64,000 nucleotides of DNA from VRUE01 sp963729995 (lineage in GTDB: Bacteria; Actinomycetota; Thermoleophilia; Solirubrobacterales; 70-9). A model generated the notes under the pieces. The model was not told the origin of the DNA. It worked only from the letters and a program-made list of their open reading frames with translations, and made no database searches. The stretch spans positions 1,797,722-1,861,721 of the forward strand of contig CAVSPF010000003.1 in the NCBI GenBank assembly GCA_963729995.1, read 5' to 3'. A program made the translations under genes and the position numbers. Position 1 is the stretch's first letter. The number at the start of each line of letters is the position of its first letter. This document shows, one piece after another, positions 52,648 through 61,709 of this stretch.

Positions 52648-53136
52648 TCAAGCGCCAATGTCATCTGGACATAGGAACTCGATCTCAACCTCGACCTCGG
52701 CTAGTGCGTCTCGGTGGCGCACCCAGCCTCTATCCACGGCCACCTGGATAGGGGGCTTATCGGGATGGGTTGCGGCCACGGCTACGAACTTCTCATCGGA
52801 GGGATCGAACCCCGCTAGGGATTGCCGTGTGGGGAACTCCACGATCTGACCGTCAGGCCTGACGGTCAGGGGGACGAGGGTGCAGGATTTCTCATCGTGC
52901 TGATGGTCGTTAACCCACCTCATAAAAGCATCGCCTACACCCGGTTCACCAGAAAGGCTCAGATATCGAAGGTACTCCGCAAAAATTTGACCTCCCGCAT
53001 CGAGCACGAGGTGCCCATTTTTAGTGACCTCTTTGAGGCGTTGGATGCACGTCAATTCGCATGCTTCGCTGACATCGGCTTTTGAGTTGGCGACGATGCC
53101 TACGTTGGTGTCTATAACGACGGCCTTGGAAGCCAC
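52648..53136 (-). CDS. PIN-like nuclease domain protein
   Basis: 162 residues from GTG 53136. VVIDTNVGIVAN holds the first PIN acidic residue; AEYLRYLSL, then DPSDEKFVAVA and a C-terminal VDRGW fit the other metal-binding positions. PIN domains cut single-stranded RNA, often as toxins. It follows the ATPase gene with a two-base gap, so the two are translationally coupled. The pairing recalls two-gene abortive-infection systems in which an ATPase releases a nuclease. Confidence 0.7.
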   Translation of the reverse strand: MASKAVVIDTNVGIVANSKADVSEACELTCIQRLKEVTKNGHLVLDAGGQIFAEYLRYLSLSGEPGVGDAFMRWVNDHQHDEKSCTLVPLTVRPDGQIVEFPTRQSLAGFDPSDEKFVAVAATHPDKPPIQVAVDRGWVRHRDALAEVEVEIEFLCPDDIGA

Positions 53137-53138
53137 TG

Positions 53139-54554
53139 CTAGCCGGAGGCGCTCTCGCTCTTCATCTGGCGTCTGACGCGCGCCTCCGCCTGGGCGGCGA
53201 TGTCCTCCATGGGATCGCCGAAGAAGTCCTCCGGCCAGTTATGGATGTGGCCAAAGAGATCAACCTCCAGCTCCTGAATAGTCGAGCGGCCGCGCTTCAT
53301 TTCGCAGAAGTACAGAGCTACCTGTTCGGGTTTGACTCGATTCTCCGCAATGCGTCGTTGGAGACGACGCAGGAAGTGCTCCGAATGACTCTCGATCAGG
53401 AACTGCGTGCGTCTCTCGACGGATTTGCCTTTGGTGCTTTCTTCCCTGGCGCCGGCGGCAGCAATGAAGAAGTCCGCAAGCTCCTTCTGGACACTTGGGT
53501 GCAAGTGCAGCTCGGGCTGCTCCATGACAACAGTGGAATTGCGGGGGGTATAGAAGCTCTGGGTTAGCACGGGAAGTACTTGGGAAACACCAAATCCGAC
53601 GTCAGTCAGCAGGACCGTGTCTGCCGCACCAGTCACCCTGACACGGACCTCATGCTCGGGGCGGTTCCGGGCGATCGGGACAACCTCGAAGTCGCTGATC
53701 AGGCCAAGCGCCTTGAGCCGCTCGGCGATAAGGGTCTGAAACGAGCGCAACCGCTGCCTGTGTTTCAGGTTCAATTTCCGCCCTCCCGCGGCCAGCATTG
53801 CCTGGATCGTCTGCTCCCCAGCGGGGCCAACATCTGCTGGGGCACCACCGAGCCAGTTGTAGGTCCGCTCTGGGTTAACTCGTAAGGGTCCGAGATAGCT
53901 AAGAGAGGCAAGAGTGCGCTCCAGGGCAAGACTGAGATCGGGAAGAAATTCCGTGTTCTGGAAATAGGCGACCGCCTCATCAGGGAACCCGTAGAAGCGG
54001 GTGGGGGCCGGCAGCTCCCAAGCCCGACCGCGGTTGTGCAGCGGCTTGAGCCCGTGAACGTCAAGGTGGTAACGAGTGGGTCGCTTGGGATCGGGCGACA
54101 TGCCTGCCGAAAAGCCGCTGCCGAGTGGACCAGGGTCTAGGGCGTAGGAGAACTCGCGAACCCGCATCCGCTCCCGGCCTTTCTCAGGCTCGAATACTTT
54201 GGCCGAGAAAGCAAGCCTGGAGCTAGCGTAAGCAACATCGGGGTCTTTGACGTCCTCTATCTCGACAGGACGTTCTTGATCCCAGCCGAGTTCGAATTCA
54301 AGCTCGCGAGACTGATCGTGATGATGGATGAAGTCGCGAAAATCACCCACGTCAACCAAGGCGTCGCGATCGCTCGTGCGCAGCACCTGGGCGCGATCTG
54401 CGGACTCGGCCGTTTGTTTGAGCAGGAGAAGGAGCTGGCTGAGACTTGACTTACCTGAGCTGTTCGTCCCAAAGAAGACGGTGATGGGGGCCAGCCGGAT
54501 CCGGCCGGTGTCCCCCCACGCCTTGAAGTTGCGAATTCTGAGGTAGGTGAGCAT
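53139..54554 (-). CDS. AAA ATPase of the DUF3696/OLD-like group
   Basis: 471 residues. SMC/RecF-like start LTYLRIRNFKAWGDT, Walker A FFGTNSSGKSSLSQLL (28-36), signature-like DVGFGVSQVLPVL, Walker B VVMEQPELHLHP near 340, and a switch His in IESHSEHFLRRLQRR. The end with a DUF3696-type stretch (ELEVDLFGHIHNWPEDFFGDP) is characteristic. OLD-like ATPases of this build partner with nucleases in phage defence. The PIN gene follows immediately. Confidence 0.8.
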   Translation of the reverse strand: MLTYLRIRNFKAWGDTGRIRLAPITVFFGTNSSGKSSLSQLLLLLKQTAESADRAQVLRTSDRDALVDVGDFRDFIHHHDQSRELEFELGWDQERPVEIEDVKDPDVAYASSRLAFSAKVFEPEKGRERMRVREFSYALDPGPLGSGFSAGMSPDPKRPTRYHLDVHGLKPLHNRGRAWELPAPTRFYGFPDEAVAYFQNTEFLPDLSLALERTLASLSYLGPLRVNPERTYNWLGGAPADVGPAGEQTIQAMLAAGGRKLNLKHRQRLRSFQTLIAERLKALGLISDFEVVPIARNRPEHEVRVRVTGAADTVLLTDVGFGVSQVLPVLTQSFYTPRNSTVVMEQPELHLHPSVQKELADFFIAAAGAREESTKGKSVERRTQFLIESHSEHFLRRLQRRIAENRVKPEQVALYFCEMKRGRSTIQELEVDLFGHIHNWPEDFFGDPMEDIAAQAEARVRRQMKSESASG

Positions 54555-54609
54555 CGAAATTGGCCCTCTCTAGACACGACTGTATCGCCGCCTACGGAAG
54601 TGGGTCTTC

Positions 54610-54696
54610 GTGAGCCGCAGGAAGGCCGTCATCGTCGTGTGCTTGCTCGTTGTGCTCGTGCTCTTGGCCTCCCGGCTGCTCGCGGGAGGGTCGTAA
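54610..54696 (+). CDS. Mini-ORF for a 28-residue single-pass peptide
   Basis: GTG 54610 opens VSRRKAVIVVCLLVVLVLLASRLLAGGS: a basic start, one hydrophobic helix of about 18 residues and a short outer tail. It lies in the 361-bp gap 54555-54915, divergent from the ATPase. Too short for firm support. Confidence 0.3.
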   Translation: MSRRKAVIVVCLLVVLVLLASRLLAGGS

Positions 54697-54915
54697 CCCC
54701 CGGAAGCGCAGCTGACCGGACCCCGTTCATCGGCGGACCGATTTCAGGGGGTCGGGCCACAGCCTTCCTCGCCAGCCGTGGCGCGGCGAGAAGCGTGCCT
54801 GCAGCGAATTGCTACCTGGGAAGCGCGGAAGCGGGCCGGGCAGCTGCACAACCGGCATCGGCCGGCGGGGTGTTGAGGGGGCTCGAGATGGAGGCGGTGG
54901 CTTGAGCGGCGGCTG

Positions 54916-55965
54916 GTGGCTGGCAAAGAGGGTGCCTTCAGGCGCGAGAGCCACTGTGGTCGCTTGACGGATGCGCGCAGCGATGAAGATTCGGCGCTCA
55001 TCCTCTCAGGATGTGGTGGTCCGTTGCTCCCGAAAGTTGAGGATCCAGTTGGCTGTCCGATAAGCCCCACTGTGCAAGGGCATCCTCTTAGCCCGGGTGA
55101 TCAGGCAGCCCTGAACGGGTTGATTACGCTGGCTGGCGCGCTTGGGGTCGGCACGGTCTTCGCGTTGTTCTTCCGACCCCGCCGGAAAGCCCCTATCGCT
55201 GTCTTTGAAGGGGTCGTCATTGTCGCCGTACTTACAGCAGCAGTTGCGACGGTGTACGCCTGCATCAATCTCTTGGACAACGGCAAAGCAATTGGCAAAC
55301 CCGCCCTGACCGAAGCGGCGATGCCTTTAGCCGTCGCGACGATCATCCTCGCGATCGTCAGCGTCGTGTCACGGGTTCCTAGGCCTTTCGGTCGTGGCTT
55401 TCCAGTTCTGTGCGTCGCTGTTGTCGGGGCTGCGGTAGTGCCGTTGCTTGTTCTGTGGGCCCTGGTGGCGGAACCAAGCGGCATAAGGCTGGCTTCGTTC
55501 ATCATCCTCGGGGGTGGCCTTGTCGCAGCGGTTATCGCTTGGGGGGCCGAGTGGCTCTACCTGAGGTATTTGCGCCGCGATGGCCATTCAGAGCATCGAT
55601 GGGTTGAACGTCGCTTGCGCCAGGGCTATGTGCCAGGTAAACGCAGGATTGGTCTCGTATTGCCTGCCGGTGATGGGGATGCACACCTCGAGGTTGGATG
55701 TTGGGAGCGGGAAGGTAAGACGTACCTCGACTTTGATGCGTTTCGACGCCTACGCCGCGAAGCAGATGAGCGGTGGCTTGCGTTCTCCAAGGGCAACGCC
55801 ACACTCGTAGGGGGACGAGCGGTTCTGTTTCGTGTCGACCTTGATCGCTGGATCCCGCTGATCACACCAAAGCCACTCGTAACGCTGGTCGTCGGTATTG
55901 TCAACGGCGAGAGGGAAACCTGGCGGCTCGTCAGAACCACTGACGGATTGTTCGAGGTGGGGTAA
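54916..55965 (+). CDS. Four-TM hypothetical membrane protein
   Basis: Up to 349 residues from GTG 54916; a later start is possible since the first 65 residues look poorly conserved. Four membrane segments lie at about 68-88, 97-116, 140-160 and 165-215 (ITLAGALGVGTVFALFF; VFEGVVIVAVLTAAVATVYAC; PLAVATIILAIVSVVS; GAAVVPLLVLWALVAE and LASFIILGGGLVAAVIAW). The cytoplasmic tail of about 120 residues is charged. No family recognised. Confidence 0.55.
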   Translation: MAGKEGAFRRESHCGRLTDARSDEDSALILSGCGGPLLPKVEDPVGCPISPTVQGHPLSPGDQAALNGLITLAGALGVGTVFALFFRPRRKAPIAVFEGVVIVAVLTAAVATVYACINLLDNGKAIGKPALTEAAMPLAVATIILAIVSVVSRVPRPFGRGFPVLCVAVVGAAVVPLLVLWALVAEPSGIRLASFIILGGGLVAAVIAWGAEWLYLRYLRRDGHSEHRWVERRLRQGYVPGKRRIGLVLPAGDGDAHLEVGCWEREGKTYLDFDAFRRLRREADERWLAFSKGNATLVGGRAVLFRVDLDRWIPLITPKPLVTLVVGIVNGERETWRLVRTTDGLFEVG

Positions 55966-55995
55966 GCCAGTCGGTATCTCAGGGTCGATGACTCG

Positions 55996-56193
55996 ATGAC
56001 GGAGCAGCTGCCGCCCGACCTGCGCTAGATCGCCTTCGATCTGGACGACACGCTGCACTACTTCAAGCGCGCCTCGGCCCGGGTGGGCGATGGCGAGTTA
56101 CCCGAGGGCTTGGCGGCGATGACGCTGGACCTCCAGGCGCTCGGCCGGCTCTTCGGCCAGCTCGCTCTGGACGGCCAAGGCGCCGCGACTTGA
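55996..56193 (+). pseudogene. HAD-type phosphatase fragment with in-frame stop
   Basis: The sequence reads MTEQLPPDLR, then a TAG stop, then IAFDLDDTLHYFKRASARVG, which carries the HAD motif I DxDxT. Only the first quarter of a HAD hydrolase is present, then unrelated sequence. It is a remnant. Confidence 0.5.
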
Positions 56194-56206
56194 GCGCCCA
56201 CAGACC

Positions 56207-56800
56207 TCAGCGCTCGGCCGCGAGCCAGCCGATCAAGCGCTCCTTGGCTACCGGCCACTCGGAGCGGAGGATCGAGTAGTGGACGCTGTCGCGCCAGCTG
56301 CCGTCGCGTCGTCGCATCTCGTGGCGGTGTACACCCTCCTTGGTCGCACCGAGCCGCTCTATCGCTCGCTGCGATCGCTCGTTCTGGATGTCGGTCCGAA
56401 AGGCCACACGCTCAAGGCCCAGGGTCTCGAACGCGTGCGTCATCAGCAGCAGCTTCGCCTCCGCATTGCGGCCGGTTCCCCACGACGCGCGACTGAGCCA
56501 GGTCGATCCGATCTCGACGTGGGCGTTGTGGGCATCGAAGTCCCAGTAGGAGGTGGAGCCGATCACGGGGCCACCGGCGTCGAGGATCGCAAAGGGAAGA
56601 CGGCGGTTGGCATCCCGGTCGGCAAGCGCGCCCTCGATCCAGACCTGCGCTTGCTCGAGGTCCGCCGGCCGCGGATAGGGCAGCCAGGCGAACACCTCAT
56701 CGGCATCGGCGGCAGCCAGCACGCCGGCGGCGTGATCGACACGCATCGGCTCGATCGCGACAAGGTTGCCGCGAAGCTCAACGGGCTCAATCGGATGCAT
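56207..56800 (-). CDS. GNAT acetyltransferase of the RimJ/RimL type
   Basis: 197 residues. VELRGNLVAIEPMRVDHA starts the fold, VIGSTSYWDFDAHNAHVEIGSTWLSRASWGTGRNAEAKLLLMTHAFETLGLERVAFRTDIQNERSQRAIERLGATKEGVHRHEMRRRDG is the acetyl-CoA-binding region and shows the RimL subfamily motif NxRSxxAIxRLGA. It acetylates an amino group on a small molecule or protein N-terminus. Substrate unknown. Confidence 0.9.
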   Translation of the reverse strand: MHPIEPVELRGNLVAIEPMRVDHAAGVLAAADADEVFAWLPYPRPADLEQAQVWIEGALADRDANRRLPFAILDAGGPVIGSTSYWDFDAHNAHVEIGSTWLSRASWGTGRNAEAKLLLMTHAFETLGLERVAFRTDIQNERSQRAIERLGATKEGVHRHEMRRRDGSWRDSVHYSILRSEWPVAKERLIGWLAAER

Positions 56801-56875
56801 GGCGCGATCCTCTCAGGAACGCCGGAAACCGGAGAACGGAGCGCTGCTCATCCCAGCTTGCCCGACCCGTCCGGC

Positions 56876-56914
56876 AGATCGCCCAGCGTCGATATCTTTA
56901 GGCTGGGGCGATCT
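56876..56914. terminator. Intergenic hairpin
   Basis: AGATCGCCCAGC pairs with GCTGGG-GCGATCT apart from one bulge, over a 15-base AT-rich loop. It lies in the gap 56801-57052, upstream of the zinc-ribbon gene. No T-run follows, so it could be regulatory instead. Confidence 0.45.
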
Positions 56915-57052
56915 GGAGGCGCAGGGCGTCCATTGCGGTTGACCCACACTGCGCCAAGACTGGCAGCAAGGGCGCCGCTGCAGGCCATGCCGAGACGAAA
57001 TCGCCTGCCGCAAGTGTCCCTTCACACGGCTAGCATGATGTGGTAGCTGGAC

Positions 57053-57508
57053 GTGAGCGACGAGCAAGTCATCAGGGTTGGATTACCCTTGGACCCAGAG
57101 GGGTTCCTTCGCCGCGCCTGCCACGCGTGCGAGCGCGAGTTCAAGTGGCTGTCCTCCCAACAGGATTCCGCCCAGCGGCCAGTTGCAGACGGCGGCTACT
57201 TCTGCCCTTACTGCCGAAGCCAGAACACCGAATGGATGACTGCGGCCCAGCTCGAATGGGCCACCACCCAAGCGGTCAATGAGGTCGCCGGACCCGTGTT
57301 CGAAGAGATGAACCGCAACCTCCGGCGCAGTAGTTCCAATCTCATTCACGCCAGCGTGGACTGGACGCCCGCCAAAGGGGAAGAGCCGCTAGAGGTAAAC
57401 GACATGGAGCGCGTAGATTTCAAATGTCATCCTCAGGAGCCGATCAAGGTGCTCGATGGCTGGTCGGGATCGGTCTACTGTCTGGTCTGTGGTACGCCGC
57501 ACACATGA
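57053..57508 (+). CDS. Zinc-ribbon protein, first gene of a kinase operon
   Basis: 151 residues from GTG 57053. Two CxxC pairs in the first 60 residues (CHAC at the start; CPYC further on) make a zinc ribbon, and a later Cys pair (CLVC) with HPQEP may form a second site. The rest is a helix and short strands. The last codon overlaps the ATG of the winged-helix gene. It could be a nucleic-acid or protein binding adaptor. Confidence 0.65.
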   Translation: MSDEQVIRVGLPLDPEGFLRRACHACEREFKWLSSQQDSAQRPVADGGYFCPYCRSQNTEWMTAAQLEWATTQAVNEVAGPVFEEMNRNLRRSSSNLIHASVDWTPAKGEEPLEVNDMERVDFKCHPQEPIKVLDGWSGSVYCLVCGTPHT

Positions 57509-57786
57509 GCAGCACTGAATCCAGGCTTCCCGACGACAGGAGACTTCTCGAAGCCATGGTTGGACAGGACTGGCTCCAAGCCGACGACTTGGTAGCGCTG
57601 GTGGGCGATCGACGCTTCGATCGCCAGCGAGTAGGTCGCTGGTTCAAAAGTGCCCGTCACCGCGGCCTTCTCGAGTCTAAGGTCGACCCTGATCAGCTCG
57701 GACAGGTCCAGGGCGGACGCTACTACCGCCTGACCCCAGCTGGAGCCCAACAGCTGAACCAGCTCGCGAAACGAAGTGAGCCTTGA
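57505..57786 (+). CDS. Winged-helix protein, second gene of the kinase operon
   Basis: 93 residues from ATG 57505. RRLLEAMVGQDWLQADDLVALVGDRRFDRQRVGRWFKSARHRGLLESKVDPDQLGQVQGGRYYRLTPAGAQQL has the helix-helix-recognition helix-wing pattern of MarR/PadR-like winged helices. Its stop overlaps the kinase start, so the three genes are one transcript. Confidence 0.65.
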   Translation: MSSTESRLPDDRRLLEAMVGQDWLQADDLVALVGDRRFDRQRVGRWFKSARHRGLLESKVDPDQLGQVQGGRYYRLTPAGAQQLNQLAKRSEP

Positions 57787-59156
57787 GCGACCTGTCCGCA
57801 GGGCGGCGGATCGGTCCCTGGGAGTTGCTCGACCTCCTCGGAGAGGGAGGAAGCGCGGAGGTGTGGACCTGTAGTCGCGGCGGCGCAGAGGATGCCGCAG
57901 TCAAGTTCCTCAAGACCCGCAAGACCGAGAGCCAACGCTGGCAGCGCTTTCACCGCGAGGTCGAGTACGTTCGCTCCCTCGGCGGCCAGAGGGGCATATT
58001 GCCGATTGAGGACTACGACTTACCCGAAACACCTGCGAAGGGAGAGCGTGCCTGGTACAGCATGCCAATCGCAACCAAGCTCTCAGCCATCCTGAGCGAA
58101 GCCGATCTGCGCGAGGTCGTTGAAGCCGTACTGCCGATTTCCCGGACGCTCGCCGAGCTGGCCAAGCGCGACGGCGCCGCCCACCGCGACATCAAGCCGA
58201 ACAACCTTTATTGGTGGCAGGAAGAACCAGCCGTCGGCGACTTCGGTCTGCTCTGGCGGCCGGAGCAGACTCGGATCAGCCACTCTGAGATCCCGGGCGC
58301 CTTCAGCTTCACGGCGCCCGAGCTCTTTCGCGAGGACGTCGACGACGACGCGATCGACTACTCACGCTCGGACGTGTTTTCCTTGGCGAAGACGCTTTGG
58401 GCGCTGGCTCGTGGACAGGAATTTGCCCTTCCTGGTGCCCACGACTCCAGGGACGCCGAGATCTCGGTCGGTGAGTTCCGCCAGCATGCCTCCGCCAGCG
58501 CCCTCGATCGCCTAATCGAACGGGCCACCGTCGCCAATCCCGAACGGCGACCCGAAATGAGTGAGCTCGGAAACGAGTTCGAACGCTGGCTTGAACTTGC
58601 CACTCCGACCTCTGGCGTACCGGATCTCTCTGCGGTGGCGATGCAGATCCGCGAACAAATGGAGCCAACCCTCGAGCGCGAACGAAACCAGCAGCGACTG
58701 ATCGACCTAGGACGCTCGGCGGTGCGGCGGTCTCGTGAGCAACTCGCACCCCTCTTCGCCCAGCTAGAGGCGAACTTACCGAACGTTCGCTCGGACGTCC
58801 GTGACCAGCAGCTCGAGGGCATGCTGAAGACCTACTCCGGGTTGGGCGATCCCGAGATCCTGATGCGCGAAACCGTTGCCGTCGTCGTCAGCACCAGGCA
58901 GGAGCCGATGTCGCTTCTACTCTCCTTCGGGGTCTTAGTCGAGGTGCTTGACGACGGCATCCTTCGCGTGGGTGCGGCTATGCAACTCGGATACGAAAAG
59001 GTGATGCAGAGCGCGAACGATGCAAGCGGCGTCCGGGGAGTTCCCGCGGGCTCAGTCGACGAAGAGGCTGCAATTCGGGAGGCCACCGACTGGATCACCG
59101 CAAATGTGGAGAGCTGGCTCAAGCAGTTCGCAGAGATCTCCGAAGGCCGCAGCTAA
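57783..59156 (+). CDS. Ser/Thr protein kinase with C-terminal helical and unknown domain
   Basis: 457 residues from TTG 57783. Kinase domain: glycine loop LGEGGSAEVW, Lys in AVKFLK, catalytic loop HRDIKPNN near 133, DFG near 151, and TAPELF as activation-segment end. It is soluble (no TM), unlike PknB. A C-terminal region of about 180 residues includes a long helical stretch (IREQMEPTLERERNQQRLIDLGRSAVRRSREQLAPLF). Such short soluble kinases in islands often belong to defence modules; substrate unknown. Confidence 0.85.
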   Translation: MSDLSAGRRIGPWELLDLLGEGGSAEVWTCSRGGAEDAAVKFLKTRKTESQRWQRFHREVEYVRSLGGQRGILPIEDYDLPETPAKGERAWYSMPIATKLSAILSEADLREVVEAVLPISRTLAELAKRDGAAHRDIKPNNLYWWQEEPAVGDFGLLWRPEQTRISHSEIPGAFSFTAPELFREDVDDDAIDYSRSDVFSLAKTLWALARGQEFALPGAHDSRDAEISVGEFRQHASASALDRLIERATVANPERRPEMSELGNEFERWLELATPTSGVPDLSAVAMQIREQMEPTLERERNQQRLIDLGRSAVRRSREQLAPLFAQLEANLPNVRSDVRDQQLEGMLKTYSGLGDPEILMRETVAVVVSTRQEPMSLLLSFGVLVEVLDDGILRVGAAMQLGYEKVMQSANDASGVRGVPAGSVDEEAAIREATDWITANVESWLKQFAEISEGRS

Positions 59157-59534
59157 CATCTGCTGGATTGGCCTTGTGGCCTACGCATTCGCACATGCAC
59201 TGCCGTCGACTGTCTTCCCGTTCGAATTTAGGTAGTCGTGCATGTTTTAGGTAGTCGTGCATGTGTTTCTCTTGTGGATCGATAGAGGGTCGATGCCATT
59301 GATGCCGTCGGGCAACCAAAGCCCCTGACCACTCCGGTCATGACGACGAGGCGGCTGGTGCCGGAGCTGGATGATGCTCACTTCTCTATGGGATTTCGGG
59401 TGGCGGTCGGCCTGTGGCGATGGGCGGGGCTCGTCGGGGGCGAGGACGGGTCGGCCGAGGATCGGATGTTGCGGCTGTGGCAGTGGGAATAGAGTCGGGG
59501 GTGAAACCAATTGGAGTCGAGAGAGGGCGGAGAC
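59157..59534. other. Gene-free stretch with tandem repeat
   Basis: About 380 bp with no convincing gene. It holds the tandem repeat described at 59227-59264 and a stretch with end-of-insertion-sequence character; otherwise nothing seen. Confidence 0.4.
59227..59264. repeat. Perfect tandem repeat of a 19-bp unit
   Basis: TTTAGGTAGTCGTGCATGT occurs twice back to back. Insertion sequences of the IS21 group carry repeated binding sites of this size at their ends, so it could be an end of such an element. It lies just after the kinase operon. Confidence 0.65.
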
Positions 59535-59903
59535 GTGTCGGAGAGAGTCGAGCGGGTTCGGGAGGTGCTGAAGGCACAGCTGGTCGAGATCGAGGCGGAG
59601 GCGGCCGAGCTTCGGGGGCGCTGCGGTCGCTGGACGGCGGTGGGGCCGTGAAGGCGCCGGGGGCGCGGGCGGCGGAGGAAGGCGCGGCGCTCCGGGTCGA
59701 AGCGGGTTGCGAGGGGTCAGCGTCCGAAGCAGTTCCTGGCGGCGGTCGAGGCGGAGCCGGGGGCGTCGGTCGCCGAGGTTGCGAAGGCGATCGGGGTGTC
59801 GGCACAGCAGGCGGGGTCGTTGGCGCGGCGGTTGGAGGCGAAGGGCGAGATCAAGCGGTCGAAGGAGGGGGTGCGGGTTGCGGCGAAAGGCGGCGAGAAG
59901 TAG
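59535..59903 (+). pseudogene. Frameshifted winged-helix gene
   Basis: GTG 59535 opens SERVERVREVLKAQLVEIEAEAAELR, and after two frame changes the sequence reads RPKQFLAAVEAEPGASVAEVAKAIGVSAQQAGSLARRLEAKGEIKRS to TAG 59903. The second piece is a clear winged helix. The pieces fit one gene with two single-base shifts. Either decay or sequence error. Confidence 0.6.
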
Positions 59904-59922
59904 GGCCTTCCTCTTCCCGCGG

Positions 59923-60201
59923 TCAGGATCGCGCCTGAGGAAACACGTCCTCCAGCCGTTCGAGAGTCAAGCGAACGACTTCGAGTGAGCTGTCGCTGGA
60001 CGCTGCTGCTTCTGTTGCCTCGCCACGCAGGCACTGCAGCAGCTGCTCAAGCCCAACATCCTCTCCTCCAGCCCACCGCGTAAGAAGCACGGGTGCAGCC
60101 ACGTCCTCGGGCAAGCCGTAGGCATAGCGTTGAAACTCGGCAAGCGAGAGAATCGGGCGGCCCTCGATGCAGAGGAATTGCTCCTCAAGCGGTTTCTCCA
60201 T
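59923..60201 (-). CDS. Hypothetical protein
   Basis: 92 residues from ATG 60201: EEQFLCIEGRPILSLAEFQRYAYGLPEDVAAPVLLTRWAGGEDVGLEQLLQCLRGEATE. Mostly helical and acidic. No family recognised. It is the one intact reading frame in the frameshift-rich right end. Confidence 0.55.
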   Translation of the reverse strand: MEKPLEEQFLCIEGRPILSLAEFQRYAYGLPEDVAAPVLLTRWAGGEDVGLEQLLQCLRGEATEAAASSDSSLEVVRLTLERLEDVFPQARS

Positions 60202-60284
60202 GGGTCGGATGCTATCGGGCTGCTGAGCGTCAAACTCGATCGCATGACCTGAAGCGCCTACTGCAACGACGCAAGACGAGCGAT

Positions 60285-61709
60285 ATGGACGCTGCGACGA
60301 TTGGCCCCGTCACCAGGGAGCTTTACCCTGCAGGGATGGCAGTTCACGCTCGCGAGCGCCTTGAGTTGTTTGACCCGACCGCCTTTGAGGTCTTCCGCTT
60401 CGTAAGCAGAGAGATCGATGACGTCGGCAAAGTGACGCTGCGCTACTCGCTCGACGATGAGATCGACTTCGTCGAGCAATTTGAGTTGCCCGAAGGCACC
60501 CATGTGTCGGACGCTGACCGCGACAGGGTCGACGGAATCCTCTCCCTGCTCCATTGGGCTGCCGGAGTCAGCTACTACAAGACCGCAACGCCGCCAGCCG
60601 TCGACTGCGACGCCAGTCCGCCTGTAGTCGCTGAATTGCTTAACGCGCTCTACTCGGAGGGTCTCGGCGAGTTTGCTTTCACGAATCAGCTAGCGGCACT
60701 GCCTCGACCGGAATTCCCGACGTCGACGAATGTGGCGGCGCACGCGGTACCAATAACCAAGTCGAACCAGCGCACGCTCGTTCCGATTGGGGGGGCAAGG
60801 ACTCGGCGGTGGCACTTGAGGTCGTCCGCAGGACCGGAGGAGACCTCGCACTTTTTTCGGTTGGAGATGCCGGTCCGATCGCACGAACCGCGACGGTTGC
60901 GGGGCTCCAGCACCTGGTAGTTCGGAGACGCCTTGATCCGCAGCTAGCCGAGCTGAACCAGGCGGGAGCATTGAACGGGCACGTTCCGATTACGGCGATC
61001 GTCTCCTGCGTCGCGATCCTCACCGCCGCTCTGCACGGCTACGACTCGGTGGCGATGGCCAACGAGCGTTCCGCGTCCCATGGCAACGTCGATTGGGATG
61101 GGATCGACGTCAACCATCAGTTCAGCAAGGGCATCCGGCTGGTAGACCCGTACCCGGCGCGGCCCGTGGAGGAGATCGGAGCCGGAGTTGAGTACTTCTC
61201 CGTTCTCCTCTGCCCCGCCTCGGAGCTCGGGATCGCCAAGGCGTTCACCCATCTGACCGCCTACCACCAAGCGTTTTCCAGCTGTAACACCAACTTCCGC
61301 AGATGGCTCCGTGCCGTCGGACCGCTGGTGCTGCGACTGCCCCAAGTGCCGCTTCGTCTTCCTGGTGACGGCGCCGTTCTCCGAGCTCGACGACCTGCGG
61401 GGCGATCTTCGGCCGTGACCTGCTCGACGATCGACGCCCAGTTCGAGGGCTTCGCGCTGCTCACCGCGAGCGGCGGGTTGAAGCCGTTCGAGTGCGTCGG
61501 CGAGGAGGAGGAGAGCCGGCGGCGATGCGGATGCTCGCGGCGGATCCGCGCTGGCGGGACCACCGCGTGGTGCGCCGGCTGGCGGCGGAGGTCCTGCCCG
61601 GGTTCGCGGCCGACGGCGGCCTCGCCGAGGCGGCGCTGGCGCTCAGCGACGAACACTCCGTCCCGCCGGGACTGATGCCGGTGGTCCGTGCGGTTCGGAC
61701 CTTGAAGGT
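60285..61709 (+). pseudogene. murL: UDP-MurNAc-L-Ala-L-Glu epimerase (MurL), broken by frameshifts
   Basis: From ATG 60285 the frame reads ELYPAGMAVHARERLELFDPTAFEVFRFVSREIDD to PEFPTS. At about 60793 a G7 run needs one more G to continue as PIGGGKDSAVALEVV, the P-loop-like GGGKDS of the family. Further shifts near 61300, 61400, 61420 and 61510 break YHQAFSSCN, DRWCCDCPKCRFVFL, AQFEGFALLTA and MRMLAADPRW. Between shifts the protein is well kept. MurL turns the L-Glu terminus to D-Glu in the route that avoids glutamate racemase. As given it encodes no full enzyme. Confidence 0.72.

Noticed and set aside
59414..59938. 174-codon Gly/Arg-rich ORF over the frameshifted winged-helix gene
   Set aside because: Wrong frame for most of its length, and low complexity.
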